Positions 7,292-13,144 of a stretch of DNA of 13,144 nucleotides are shown here, one piece after another. Numbering within the stretch: the first letter of the stretch is position 1; each line of letters opens with the position of its first letter. A program made the translations under genes and the position numbers. The notes beneath the pieces were generated by a model that worked only from the letters and a program-made list of their open reading frames with translations, did no database searches and was not told the DNA's origin. The DNA is from Myxococcales bacterium (GTDB lineage: Bacteria; Myxococcota; Polyangia; Fen-1088), in the NCBI GenBank assembly GCA_003159055.1, contig PMLH01000535.1:2448-15591 (forward strand), given 5' to 3'.

Positions 7292-7330
7292 GGCTATCCG
7301 GCAGAACCGGCCTTGAGATGGCGAACGGAA

Positions 7331-8530
7331 TCAAACCAGGGATGCATAGAAACCAAGCCAGGTCTTGAGGATCTGCGGCTCCGCCGCAAACAGCTTCGCC
7401 TCCATCCGCTGCGAGCTTCCCTCCGTCGTGCAAAGGACGACAACGCCAAGCACTTCAATCGGTCCTCTTGGGGTATCGACGCGGATCCTGATCATGCTGT
7501 TTTCGCGCAGCTTGTTGGTGCCGACGAAGCCAACCCCGTCTCTTGCAAAGTACAGCGTCTCGTAGGTTGCGTTTCCCGTGGAACGAAGGATCTGCATGGG
7601 AAAACTGGCCTGCTTGGTCGGCTCGCTCAGTGCCGAGTGTGGCGCCAAGACCCGGCTACCCACCCGGAAGATGCCGGTGTCCTTGCCCGGCGTGGTCTCG
7701 TCGAGCGATGCCACCGCCAAGGCCACCTTGGGAATCACGGAGAGGATGTATTCGGGCTCGCCGGACCGCAGCCTGTTGAGCGCGGTCAGGCCTTCTACGG
7801 TTGGGCTCGGATCCTTGTCGAGCAGGTAGGCGACGGCGTCGCAGGCGTTGACGATCTCGATCATGCTGCGGTGGTCGGGGTCGGATGCCGGTGTATGATG
7901 GGCCATGATGACGCCGCAAATCAGCGGGGGCAGGTTCCAGCGCGCGGCGATCACCAGTCCAAGCTCGATGTGAAACCGATCCACGCAACTTTCCCACATC
8001 GCTTCGGGCAAGATGCGTGCATCGCGGGTGCGGGTGATGACTTCCTCGAAACATGCCGTGGCAACCACCTGCCCGAAGTCGTGCAGCAGGCCACAGATGA
8101 AAGCTTCCTCCGGGTTGTGCTTGCGCCAGTACGCCAGCGCCCGACACAGCATGGCGGAGGTCATGCCCAGCCGCCAGTAGCGACGGCGCAGTTGCGAAAG
8201 GCAGCCGGTCACGATGGCATGCGCGCCGATGGTGGTGGCGAGCGCGATCTTGCTCACCTCGTTGGCACCGATTCGGGTGATGGCGGCTTCCAGTGTGGAC
8301 GCCGGGGTCACGCCTCGAAAGGCGGCCGAGTTGGCATAGCGCAAGATCGTCGCAGCCAGGATGGGGTCTCCGCCGATCACGCGTTGCAGGTCGCCCATCC
8401 CATAGTCGTTTTCCTCGAGCAGCCGCTGCAGACGCATGGCCACGACCGGGTAGGGCGGTATGTTGACGTTGTCGCGCTTGATGAGGTCGACGACAAGCGT
8501 CTCTAGATCTCTCGCGTCCTCCATCGCCAC
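7331..8530 (-). CDS. HDOD-domain signalling protein with PilZ-like C-terminal domain
   Basis: A 399-residue soluble protein. Residues about 15-240 are an HDOD domain, the signalling relative of HD phosphohydrolases: VNIPPYPVVAMRL opening, IGGDPILAATILRYANSAAF, ITRIGANEVSKIAL, then GLLHDFG (His150-Asp151), His187, MAHH (His211-His212) and NACDAVA (Asp231). The first HD-site histidine, usually in a WRHS-type motif, is replaced by Leu121 (WRLGM). HDOD proteins are usually non-enzymatic adaptors. Residues about 310-395 look like a PilZ-type beta barrel (GVGFVGTNKLRENSMIRIRV, then PIEVLGVVVL) but lack the RxxxR c-di-GMP motif and the DxSxxG motif. Start GTG at 8530 has AGGA 10 bases upstream; ATG at 8524 is an alternative. 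It lies between the receiver-EAL gene (104 bp upstream) and the FHA gene, fitting a c-di-GMP-linked operon. Confidence 0.88.
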   Translation of the reverse strand: MAMEDARDLETLVVDLIKRDNVNIPPYPVVAMRLQRLLEENDYGMGDLQRVIGGDPILAATILRYANSAAFRGVTPASTLEAAITRIGANEVSKIALATTIGAHAIVTGCLSQLRRRYWRLGMTSAMLCRALAYWRKHNPEEAFICGLLHDFGQVVATACFEEVITRTRDARILPEAMWESCVDRFHIELGLVIAARWNLPPLICGVIMAHHTPASDPDHRSMIEIVNACDAVAYLLDKDPSPTVEGLTALNRLRSGEPEYILSVIPKVALAVASLDETTPGKDTGIFRVGSRVLAPHSALSEPTKQASFPMQILRSTGNATYETLYFARDGVGFVGTNKLRENSMIRIRVDTPRGPIEVLGVVVLCTTEGSSQRMEAKLFAAEPQILKTWLGFYASLV

Positions 8531-8603
8531 TCAGTCTATATCCTGAATGGGACCAAGGATAGTTCCCCGGCGGCAAATACCTGGAGGATCGCGATGCGAT
8601 GGG

Positions 8604-8636
8604 CGGCCAGGTCGCCCGTTGCTGCTGGCCGTTTTT
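8604..8636 (+). terminator. Hairpin with T-run, terminator-like on the plus strand
   Basis: CGGCCAG (8604-8610) and CTGGCCG (8625-8631) form a perfect 7-bp stem with a 14-base loop, followed on the plus strand by TTTTT (8632-8636). Read that way it resembles an intrinsic terminator, but no plus-strand gene ends here; it would stop antisense transcripts entering the EAL gene. On the minus strand the same hairpin lies directly after the EAL stop (8635-8637) without a U-run, so there it may only protect or separate messages. Confidence 0.4.
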
Positions 8637-9951
8637 ACCAGGTCACCTTGCAGAAACCTTTGCTGGGTTTGGCGAACAGGTAGCCTTGCAGCAGGTCTAC
8701 GCCAAGCTCGATCAGCGTGTCGCGCTCGGCCTCGGTCTCCACGCCCTCGGCAACCACCTGCATGTCCATTTCGGCGAACAGAGACGTCATGGAGGATATG
8801 ACCTTTCGCCGAGTGGGCGAGCCCTCCACGCCGCGCACCAGCGACATGTCGTACTTGACCACCTCGGGTTGCAGGGTGGCGAAGCTGGAAAGCCCCGAGT
8901 AGCCGGCGCCGAGGTCGTCGAGTGCGATGCGGAAGCCGAGGCCACGCAGACGAGCCATCCGACCTTCGGTGTCGTCCACCGCAGCCAGAGAGGCGCGTTC
9001 CGTGACTTCAAGCACGACTCGATCCGCGACTTTCGAGAGCAGAGAATCGGCGTCGTAGAGGTGCTCGTCGAGCAGATCATGGCTGTGCAAGTTGACGAAG
9101 ACGAATCGGGCCGGACAGCTCGGCACCTCGACCGCCACATGATCGCGAACCATGCGGCCGATTTCCCCGACGCGACCCAGGCGCTCCGCGGCTGACAGCA
9201 GCGCGCAGGGATTGCTGAGCATCGGTTCGTCATTGCGCAGCAAAGCCTCGTACGCGAAGGGGCGCTTGTGTTTCCAGGAGAACACGGGTTGAAATGCCAT
9301 CCAAATCGACGCCAGGGCTTTGTCGAAAGCCTCGGTCAGGCCGACGCGGTCTTCGGCTGGACTCCACGCTTCCCCCGCCGTGTTGATGGCCATGCGCCGG
9401 AGCACCGCCAATCGGTGCATCTGCGCGCAGTAGATCACCGTCGCTTGCAGGTCGACCGGAGAGAGCGGCTTGAGCAGATAGCGGAACGCCGAGTGTTCGA
9501 CGGCCGCCATAGCAGTGTCGAGTCGCGGTGTGCCGGTAATCAGCACAACCGGCATGTCGGGATCCCGCCTGTGCGCTGCCTGCAGGACACCCACCCCATC
9601 AATGCAGGGCAGCGCGATATCCGAGACGACCGCATCGTAACTGCCCGCGAGGAGGAGGTTGACGGCGGCTTCGCCGTTGTCGACGCGATCGACTTCGAAT
9701 CCCACTGCCCGCAAGGCTCGTGCGTACGCTCGCAACTGTAGGTGGTCGTCCTCTGCGACGAGGACGCGAGATCCGGACGGAGCAGTTCGTGCTTCGGGAG
9801 CCGGCGTCGCCGTTGAAGCAGGCAGCGGGACAGCATTCGGGTACATGCGACTGACTAAGGCAATCCTCGTGCCTAGAAGGCCGCCAAGAGCGATGAAGAA
9901 TTCGTGAACGATTCCGGGGCGTGCTTCGTGCGCACGCGCCCTGGCGCTCAT
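8635..9951 (-). CDS. Response regulator with receiver and EAL (c-di-GMP phosphodiesterase) domains
   Basis: Predicted to hydrolyse cyclic di-GMP to pGpG under phosphorelay control. With the start at 9951 it has 438 residues. A receiver domain spans about 61-180: acidic Glu67-Asp68-Asp69, phospho-acceptor Asp111 in VVSDIALP, Thr139 and Lys161. After a linker, the EAL domain (about 215-435) keeps every catalytic element: YEALLR, the Asn of FVNLHSHDL, LEVTE, ALDDLGAGYSG, VVKYDMSL, AEGVETEAE and LLQGYLFAKP. It should be an active phosphodiesterase, unlike many degenerate EAL proteins. ATG at 9951 has GGAAAG 10 bases before it; ATG at 9846 would remove a mildly hydrophobic N-terminal stretch (about 14-34) and also fits. 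The open frame continues to 10674 but that part is the antisense of the kinase gene. First of a leftward operon with HDOD and FHA genes. Confidence 0.94.
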   Translation of the reverse strand: MSARARAHEARPGIVHEFFIALGGLLGTRIALVSRMYPNAVPLPASTATPAPEARTAPSGSRVLVAEDDHLQLRAYARALRAVGFEVDRVDNGEAAVNLLLAGSYDAVVSDIALPCIDGVGVLQAAHRRDPDMPVVLITGTPRLDTAMAAVEHSAFRYLLKPLSPVDLQATVIYCAQMHRLAVLRRMAINTAGEAWSPAEDRVGLTEAFDKALASIWMAFQPVFSWKHKRPFAYEALLRNDEPMLSNPCALLSAAERLGRVGEIGRMVRDHVAVEVPSCPARFVFVNLHSHDLLDEHLYDADSLLSKVADRVVLEVTERASLAAVDDTEGRMARLRGLGFRIALDDLGAGYSGLSSFATLQPEVVKYDMSLVRGVEGSPTRRKVISSMTSLFAEMDMQVVAEGVETEAERDTLIELGVDLLQGYLFAKPSKGFCKVTW

Positions 9952-10000
9952 GCGTCGTCGGCTTTCCGGCGACCTTGCTCGCGGCTGATCGTCACTTTTC

Positions 10001-10016
10001 CAACATCGCGGTGTTG
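10001..10016. repeat. Near-perfect 16-bp palindrome, operator candidate
   Basis: CAACATCGCGGTGTTG is a palindrome with a single mismatched pair (T6 against G11), arms CAACA/TGTTG around CGCG. It lies 50 bp upstream of the EAL gene start, a position typical of an operator for that gene. No T-run follows, so it is not a terminator. Confidence 0.4.
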
Positions 10017-10056
10017 TAACTGGTCCGCCCAAATGTCCGTCATGGAATTGTCGACA

Positions 10057-10084
10057 GTCAGACCGCGATCGTTGCTGGTCTGAC
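10057..10084. repeat. 28-bp inverted repeat with 8-bp perfect arms, operator candidate
   Basis: GTCAGACC (10057-10064) and GGTCTGAC (10077-10084) are exact reverse complements separated by 12 bases, itself centred near the palindrome CGATCG. Arm centres are 20 bp apart, two helical turns, as expected for a dimeric DNA-binding protein. The right arm overlaps the -35 box of the candidate kinase promoter, so a bound regulator would be placed to block or recruit polymerase. A transcript hairpin is also possible. Confidence 0.5.
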
Positions 10085-10108
10085 ATCGGCCGAAATTTTC
10101 CCAATGAT
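10080..10108 (+). promoter_or_regulatory. Candidate sigma-70-type promoter of the hybrid kinase gene
   Basis: CTGACA at 10080-10085 matches the -35 consensus at 5 of 6 positions, followed after exactly 17 bp by AATGAT at 10103-10108, 4 of 6 against TATAAT. Transcription would begin near 10115, about 45 bases before the GTG at 10159. Consensus boxes in high-GC bacteria are loose, so this is a prediction. Confidence 0.35.
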
Positions 10109-10158
10109 TGTCGGGGCAGCACTTCGGCGCGGGTCTTGCTGTTAGCCCGCTTGGGTAA

Positions 10159-12399
10159 GTGCAGGTGATTGAGACTAGGCCGATAGCTGGGGGTCTTGAC
10201 GGTGGCAGCACGCGACGGCTGCGGACGGTCGATGACTTGCGGACGGGAGACAACGTCTCCTTCATCTATAGTGGTGAACAGGAACACAGAGCGGTTCTGG
10301 TTCCCTTCGTTCGCGCCGGACTCGAGCAGCGCCAGCGCGTGGTGTACGTCCACGACCTGCGCACGCCGCAGGCCGTCACGACGATGCTGGCGGAAGGCGG
10401 GGTCGATGTCGATCGCGCGCAGGCGACGGGGCAGCTGGTCTTTGTTTCTGCCAAGCAGCTCTACACGCGCGGGGTCGGGTATTCCTTCGACAGCGTGCTC
10501 GACAAGATGCACGCCATGACGGCGATGGCGCTTGCCGATGGGTGGACAGCCCTGCGCTTGACTACCGAGATGAGCTGGGTCCTGCGACAGACCCAAGGAA
10601 CCGAGCGACTGCTTGAACAGACCGGCAGGCTTGGGGCCTTCTTCCGAGAGAGCGCCGCGCTTGGCCTCAGTCAATTCGAGCGCACTCAGTTTTCCGCCGA
10701 GGCACTGCTAGATGTCTTGCTCGCGCATCCGGTCGCGGTGGTGGGGACAGAGGCGGTCCACAATTTCTACTACACGCCTCAGGTGGAGGTCTCCGGGAGA
10801 TGGCGCTCGGAAGCCACTCTTGGCAAGTGGCTTTCCAACCTCAAAGAACGCAAGCGGGCCGCGGAGAACCTGCGCGAGGCCTTGCAACTTCATCGTGAAG
10901 TCCTGGAGAACCTCGGGTCGGGCATCGTCGTGATGTCGCGCGACGGACGCATTGTCCAGTGCAATCCGTTCATGGAGAGGTTGCTCGGGATCGTGGGACT
11001 CGACCTGCAGGGGCGGCGTCTGGCCGAGTTCTTCCCCGACCTTGGCGAAGCCACGTTCGACGAGGCGCTGGAGCGTGTGCTTGCCGGCGAAATCGTGCTG
11101 TCGCCTGACCTGGTCGTCAGCAGGGCCAGCAAGGAGGCCCCGCGTTGGGTCATCGCGACCCTGGCGCCCTATCGAAATCCCGACGAGCACGTCATCGGCG
11201 CCATTGCCGTGGTGAGCGACATCACCAGCCGCAAGGAAATGGAAGACGCCTTGCGTACGAGCGAAGAACAGCTACGGCAGACGCAGAAGCTGGAAGCTGT
11301 GGGACGCCTCGCAGGCGGCGTGGCGCACGACATGAACAACGCTCTGAACGCCATCATTGCGTTTGCTGATTTGGCCATTCAGGAAGCCGGCGAGGACGAA
11401 AGCTTGCGTGCTGACATCGGCGAGATCAGGACCGCGGCCGATCGTGCGGCGGGAATCACGCGACGCTTGCTGGCTTTTTCGCGGCGACAGGTGCTGCAAC
11501 TGCAAGTCATCGAGCTCAACGCAATCGTCAGCGGTGTCGACAGTATGTTGCGGCGGCTGATCGGCGAACCCATCAGCCTGACCCTTCGGTTGGCGCCGGA
11601 CGTGGGACAGGTCAAGACCGATCCCGCACAGATCGAACAGGTCATCATCAATCTCGCGCTCAACGCGCGTGATGCAATGCCAGAAGGCGGGAGTCTCTGC
11701 ATCGAAACTGCTGTGGTTCGCGTGGATGCTGAGCAGCTGGGTGTCTTCGACGCAATCCCGCCTGGTGACTATGCGGCTCTCCGCATTTCCGACTCGGGCT
11801 GCGGGATGTCCCCGGACGTCCTGGCCCACGCATTCGAACCCTTCTTCACCACCAAGGACACGAGTCGAGGCAGCGGACTTGGGCTGCCGGTCGTCTATGG
11901 CATCGTCAAGCAGACCGGCGGGCAAATTCGGGTTCGTAGCGACATCGGCAAGGGGACCTGCGTGGAGATTCTCCTTGCGCGATCCACCCGCGATTCGCGA
12001 TCCGACATACCGATCGCGAACGCGGCAGGAAGCGAGACGGTGCTGGTGGTCGAGGATGAAGAGCTGGTTCGCAGAGTCGTGGCGAGAATTCTGACCCGAG
12101 CTGGTTTTCGTGTGCTCGTGGCGGGTGGAGGCGCGGAAGCCTTGGCCATCTGCGAGCAGGCCCACGGGCCTATCGATATTCTCGTGACCGACGTGGTGAT
12201 GCCGGGCATCGGCGGCAAAGAGCTGGCGACACGGATGGCCGGGCAATGTCCCGGGATCAAGATCCTGTACATGACCGGCTACACCGACGACGAGGTCTTG
12301 CGTCGAGGTGTTCAGGACCAGGGCAGGGCCCTGATCCTGAAGCCTTTTTCGCCAGAGGCTCTGCTGCGAAAGATCAGAAGCGTTCTTAGCGAGAAATAG
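10159..12399 (+). CDS. MEDS-PAS hybrid sensor histidine kinase with C-terminal receiver
   Basis: Cytoplasmic sensor kinase of 746 residues without membrane helices. Residues about 30-205 are a MEDS domain (methanogen/methylotroph DcmR sensory domain): FIYSGEQEHRAVLVPFVRAGLEQ, VVYVHDL, LYTRGVGYSFDSVL, and ALRLTTEMSWVL. A PAS domain follows (about 255-365; GIVVMSRDGRIVQCNPFMERLL). Then HisKA with phospho-acceptor His390 (GGVAHDMNNALN), HATPase with N-box Asn502 (NLALNARDAM), G1 DSGCGM (545-550) and G2 GSGLGL (571-576), and a receiver (about 630-746) with phospho-acceptor Asp678 (TDVVMP). All catalytic residues are present, so it should autophosphorylate and pass phosphate to its own receiver. 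MEDS is known from DcmR, linked to sensing small carbon compounds; the ligand here is unknown. GTG at 10159 is the longest credible start; GTG at 10165 is also possible. The NtrC-type gene follows by 65 bp. Confidence 0.94.
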   Translation: MQVIETRPIAGGLDGGSTRRLRTVDDLRTGDNVSFIYSGEQEHRAVLVPFVRAGLEQRQRVVYVHDLRTPQAVTTMLAEGGVDVDRAQATGQLVFVSAKQLYTRGVGYSFDSVLDKMHAMTAMALADGWTALRLTTEMSWVLRQTQGTERLLEQTGRLGAFFRESAALGLSQFERTQFSAEALLDVLLAHPVAVVGTEAVHNFYYTPQVEVSGRWRSEATLGKWLSNLKERKRAAENLREALQLHREVLENLGSGIVVMSRDGRIVQCNPFMERLLGIVGLDLQGRRLAEFFPDLGEATFDEALERVLAGEIVLSPDLVVSRASKEAPRWVIATLAPYRNPDEHVIGAIAVVSDITSRKEMEDALRTSEEQLRQTQKLEAVGRLAGGVAHDMNNALNAIIAFADLAIQEAGEDESLRADIGEIRTAADRAAGITRRLLAFSRRQVLQLQVIELNAIVSGVDSMLRRLIGEPISLTLRLAPDVGQVKTDPAQIEQVIINLALNARDAMPEGGSLCIETAVVRVDAEQLGVFDAIPPGDYAALRISDSGCGMSPDVLAHAFEPFFTTKDTSRGSGLGLPVVYGIVKQTGGQIRVRSDIGKGTCVEILLARSTRDSRSDIPIANAAGSETVLVVEDEELVRRVVARILTRAGFRVLVAGGGAEALAICEQAHGPIDILVTDVVMPGIGGKELATRMAGQCPGIKILYMTGYTDDEVLRRGVQDQGRALILKPFSPEALLRKIRSVLSEK

Positions 12400-12464
12400 C
12401 ATCTTCCAGACCAGCCCCCATTCAAGGGACCGGCAAGGACTGCCGATTCTGGATGGGAACAGGC

Positions 12465-13144
12465 ATGAAAGACGTCTCATTTCCGGGCAAGTCGGCTCTC
12501 ATCGCCGATGACGATGATGTTGTGCGCTCGACGCTGGGGAGACTCCTGCGCCACCTGGACATGTCGGTCGCGGATGCTCCCGATGGTGACGCGGCGATAG
12601 GCAAGCTGAGCGGCCCGGCTTTCGATCTTGTGATTTCCGACCTCTCCATGCCGCTTGCCGATGGGTTCGCGGTGCTTGCGGCGGTACGCGAGAAGCAGCC
12701 GCGCACCCCGGTCATCATCCTTACCGGAGCTGGCGGTGTGCCGGACTGCGTGCGCGCCATGCGCGAAGGTGCGTTCGATTTTCTGACCAAGCCCTTTCAC
12801 CCGACCGCGCTGACCGAAGCCGTGCGCGCGGCGCTGGGACCGGTGGCCTCGCCCACCGCGAAACCCAAGATCGCGGGGGCGAACAGCAACCCCTCGCTCG
12901 CGGGCAGCGGTGCCATGTTGCTTGGAAAATCGGCGGGGCTCCAGGATCTGCTGGCTCTGGTGGAGCAGGTCGGTCCGACCGATGCGACCGTGCTGATTTT
13001 GGGCGAGACCGGAAGTGGAAAAGAAGTGATCGCGCGACTGTTGCACGCCTCTTCACCCCGGGCCGGACAACGACTGGTCGCGGTCAACTGCGCCGCCATT
13101 CCGGAGAATCTCATCGAAAGCGAGCTGTTCGGCCACGAAAAAGG
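12465..13144 (+). CDS. NtrC-type sigma-54-dependent response regulator, C-terminus cut by window edge
   Basis: Transcription activator that, once phosphorylated, uses ATP to open sigma-54 RNA polymerase promoters. 226 residues are visible of a likely 450-480. The receiver (about 9-125) has the acidic cluster Asp15-18, phospho-acceptor Asp59 (ISDLSMP), Thr87 and Lys109. A Pro/Ala-rich linker (126-147) leads to the AAA+ domain, with LLGKSAGLQDLL, the Walker A GETGSGKE (180-187), FVAVNCAAIPENLIESELFG-like motifs, and GHEKG at the edge, exactly where the sigma-54-contacting GAFTGA loop should follow. The DNA-binding end is not seen, so presence of a Fis-type helix-turn-helix is expected but unverified. 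ATG at 12465 has GGGA 6 bases upstream; ATG at 12453 is in frame too. It is the probable cognate regulator of the adjacent hybrid kinase. Confidence 0.95.
   Translation, partial: MKDVSFPGKSALIADDDDVVRSTLGRLLRHLDMSVADAPDGDAAIGKLSGPAFDLVISDLSMPLADGFAVLAAVREKQPRTPVIILTGAGGVPDCVRAMREGAFDFLTKPFHPTALTEAVRAALGPVASPTAKPKIAGANSNPSLAGSGAMLLGKSAGLQDLLALVEQVGPTDATVLILGETGSGKEVIARLLHASSPRAGQRLVAVNCAAIPENLIESELFGHEK

Larger units (their letters stand above)
9952..10158. promoter_or_regulatory. Divergent regulatory region between EAL and kinase gene sets
   Basis: A 207-bp non-coding gap less GC-rich than its surroundings, holding the promoters of both gene sets. It contains two dyad symmetries (10001-10016 and 10057-10084) and a candidate plus-strand promoter (10080-10108), listed separately. 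I found no convincing sigma-70 promoter for the leftward EAL gene and no GG-N10-GC sigma-54 site on either strand by eye. Confidence 0.6.

Noticed and set aside
6803..8506. A 567-codon open frame on the plus strand across the FHA and HDOD genes
   Set aside because: It is exactly antisense to two genes with clear domains and catalytic or binding motifs, its translation shows no recognisable domain, and high GC content readily creates long antisense frames.
8635..9300. Possible degenerate, non-catalytic EAL domain
   Set aside because: All catalytic and metal-binding elements (EALLR, Asn of VNL, EVTE, LDDLGAG, VKYD, AEGVE, QGY) are present, so an active enzyme is the better reading.
9952..10158. 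Sigma-54 promoter in the divergent gap
   Set aside because: Neither strand shows a GG/GC pair with correct TGGCAC-N5-TTGC-like spacing, despite the neighbouring NtrC-type gene.
9952..10674. N-terminal extension of the receiver-EAL frame to 10674
   Set aside because: The extra 241 codons lie across the non-coding divergent gap and antisense to the MEDS domain of the kinase gene, with no domain in their translation; a Shine-Dalgarno supports a start at 9951.
11272..12480. A 402-codon minus-strand open frame within the kinase gene
   Set aside because: It is antisense to the kinase HisKA, HATPase and receiver domains, which are certain, and its own translation matches nothing.
12465..13144. The NtrC-type regulator as a truncated gene
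   Set aside because: The reading frame is open to the last base and stops only because the window ends; there is no sign of a break.

Overview
The window is GC-rich (by eye about 63-65% G+C) bacterial chromosomal DNA, tightly packed with ordinary protein genes. I see no tRNA, rRNA, CRISPR array, transposase, phage gene or large repeat. The mix of genes (a TPR-AIM24 protein, an FHA protein, an HDOD protein, an HDxNN-type hybrid kinase beside an NtrC-type regulator, and frequent GTG/TTG starts) fits a deltaproteobacterium or myxobacterium (Myxococcota or relatives). That placement is inference; there is no rRNA or marker gene to fix it.

Layout. (1) 1-1133, minus strand: the N-terminal three quarters of L-aspartate oxidase (nadB), cut by the left edge. 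(2) 1200-4034, plus strand, divergent from nadB: a likely three-gene operon with overlapping or touching genes. It encodes a secreted SLT-type lytic transglycosylase, a TPR protein with a C-terminal AIM24-like domain, and phosphatidylglycerophosphate synthase (pgsA). The theme is cell envelope: murein cleavage and anionic phospholipid synthesis. (3) 4081-6235, minus strand, convergent to pgsA: a Spinster-type MFS transporter followed 43 bp later by a CysQ/inositol-monophosphatase-family phosphatase. (4) 6275-6736, plus strand: a small soluble protein of an uncharacterised family.

(5) 6761-13144 is a signalling block of two divergent gene sets. Leftward run a receiver-EAL response regulator (predicted c-di-GMP phosphodiesterase with its catalytic residues intact), an HDOD protein with a C-terminal PilZ-like domain, and an FHA-domain protein. 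Rightward run a MEDS-PAS-HisKA-HATPase-receiver hybrid histidine kinase and an NtrC-type sigma-54 activator, cut by the right edge just before its GAFTGA loop would appear. The 207-bp gap between the two sets carries two dyad symmetries, and one arm of the larger dyad lies on the -35 box of a plausible sigma-70-type promoter for the kinase. The simplest reading is one coordinated pathway: the kinase senses a signal through its MEDS/PAS domains, phosphorylates its own receiver and perhaps those of the EAL and NtrC proteins, and so alters both c-di-GMP level and sigma-54 transcription. This wiring is inferred from gene order, not shown by the sequence.

The most interesting parts are the divergent signalling block and its operator-like centre, the HDOD protein with a near-complete HD metal site and a degenerate PilZ-like tail, the TPR-AIM24 fusion placed between a lytic transglycosylase and pgsA, and the unassigned small protein at 6275-6736. 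No gene-free stretch exceeds 300 bp.
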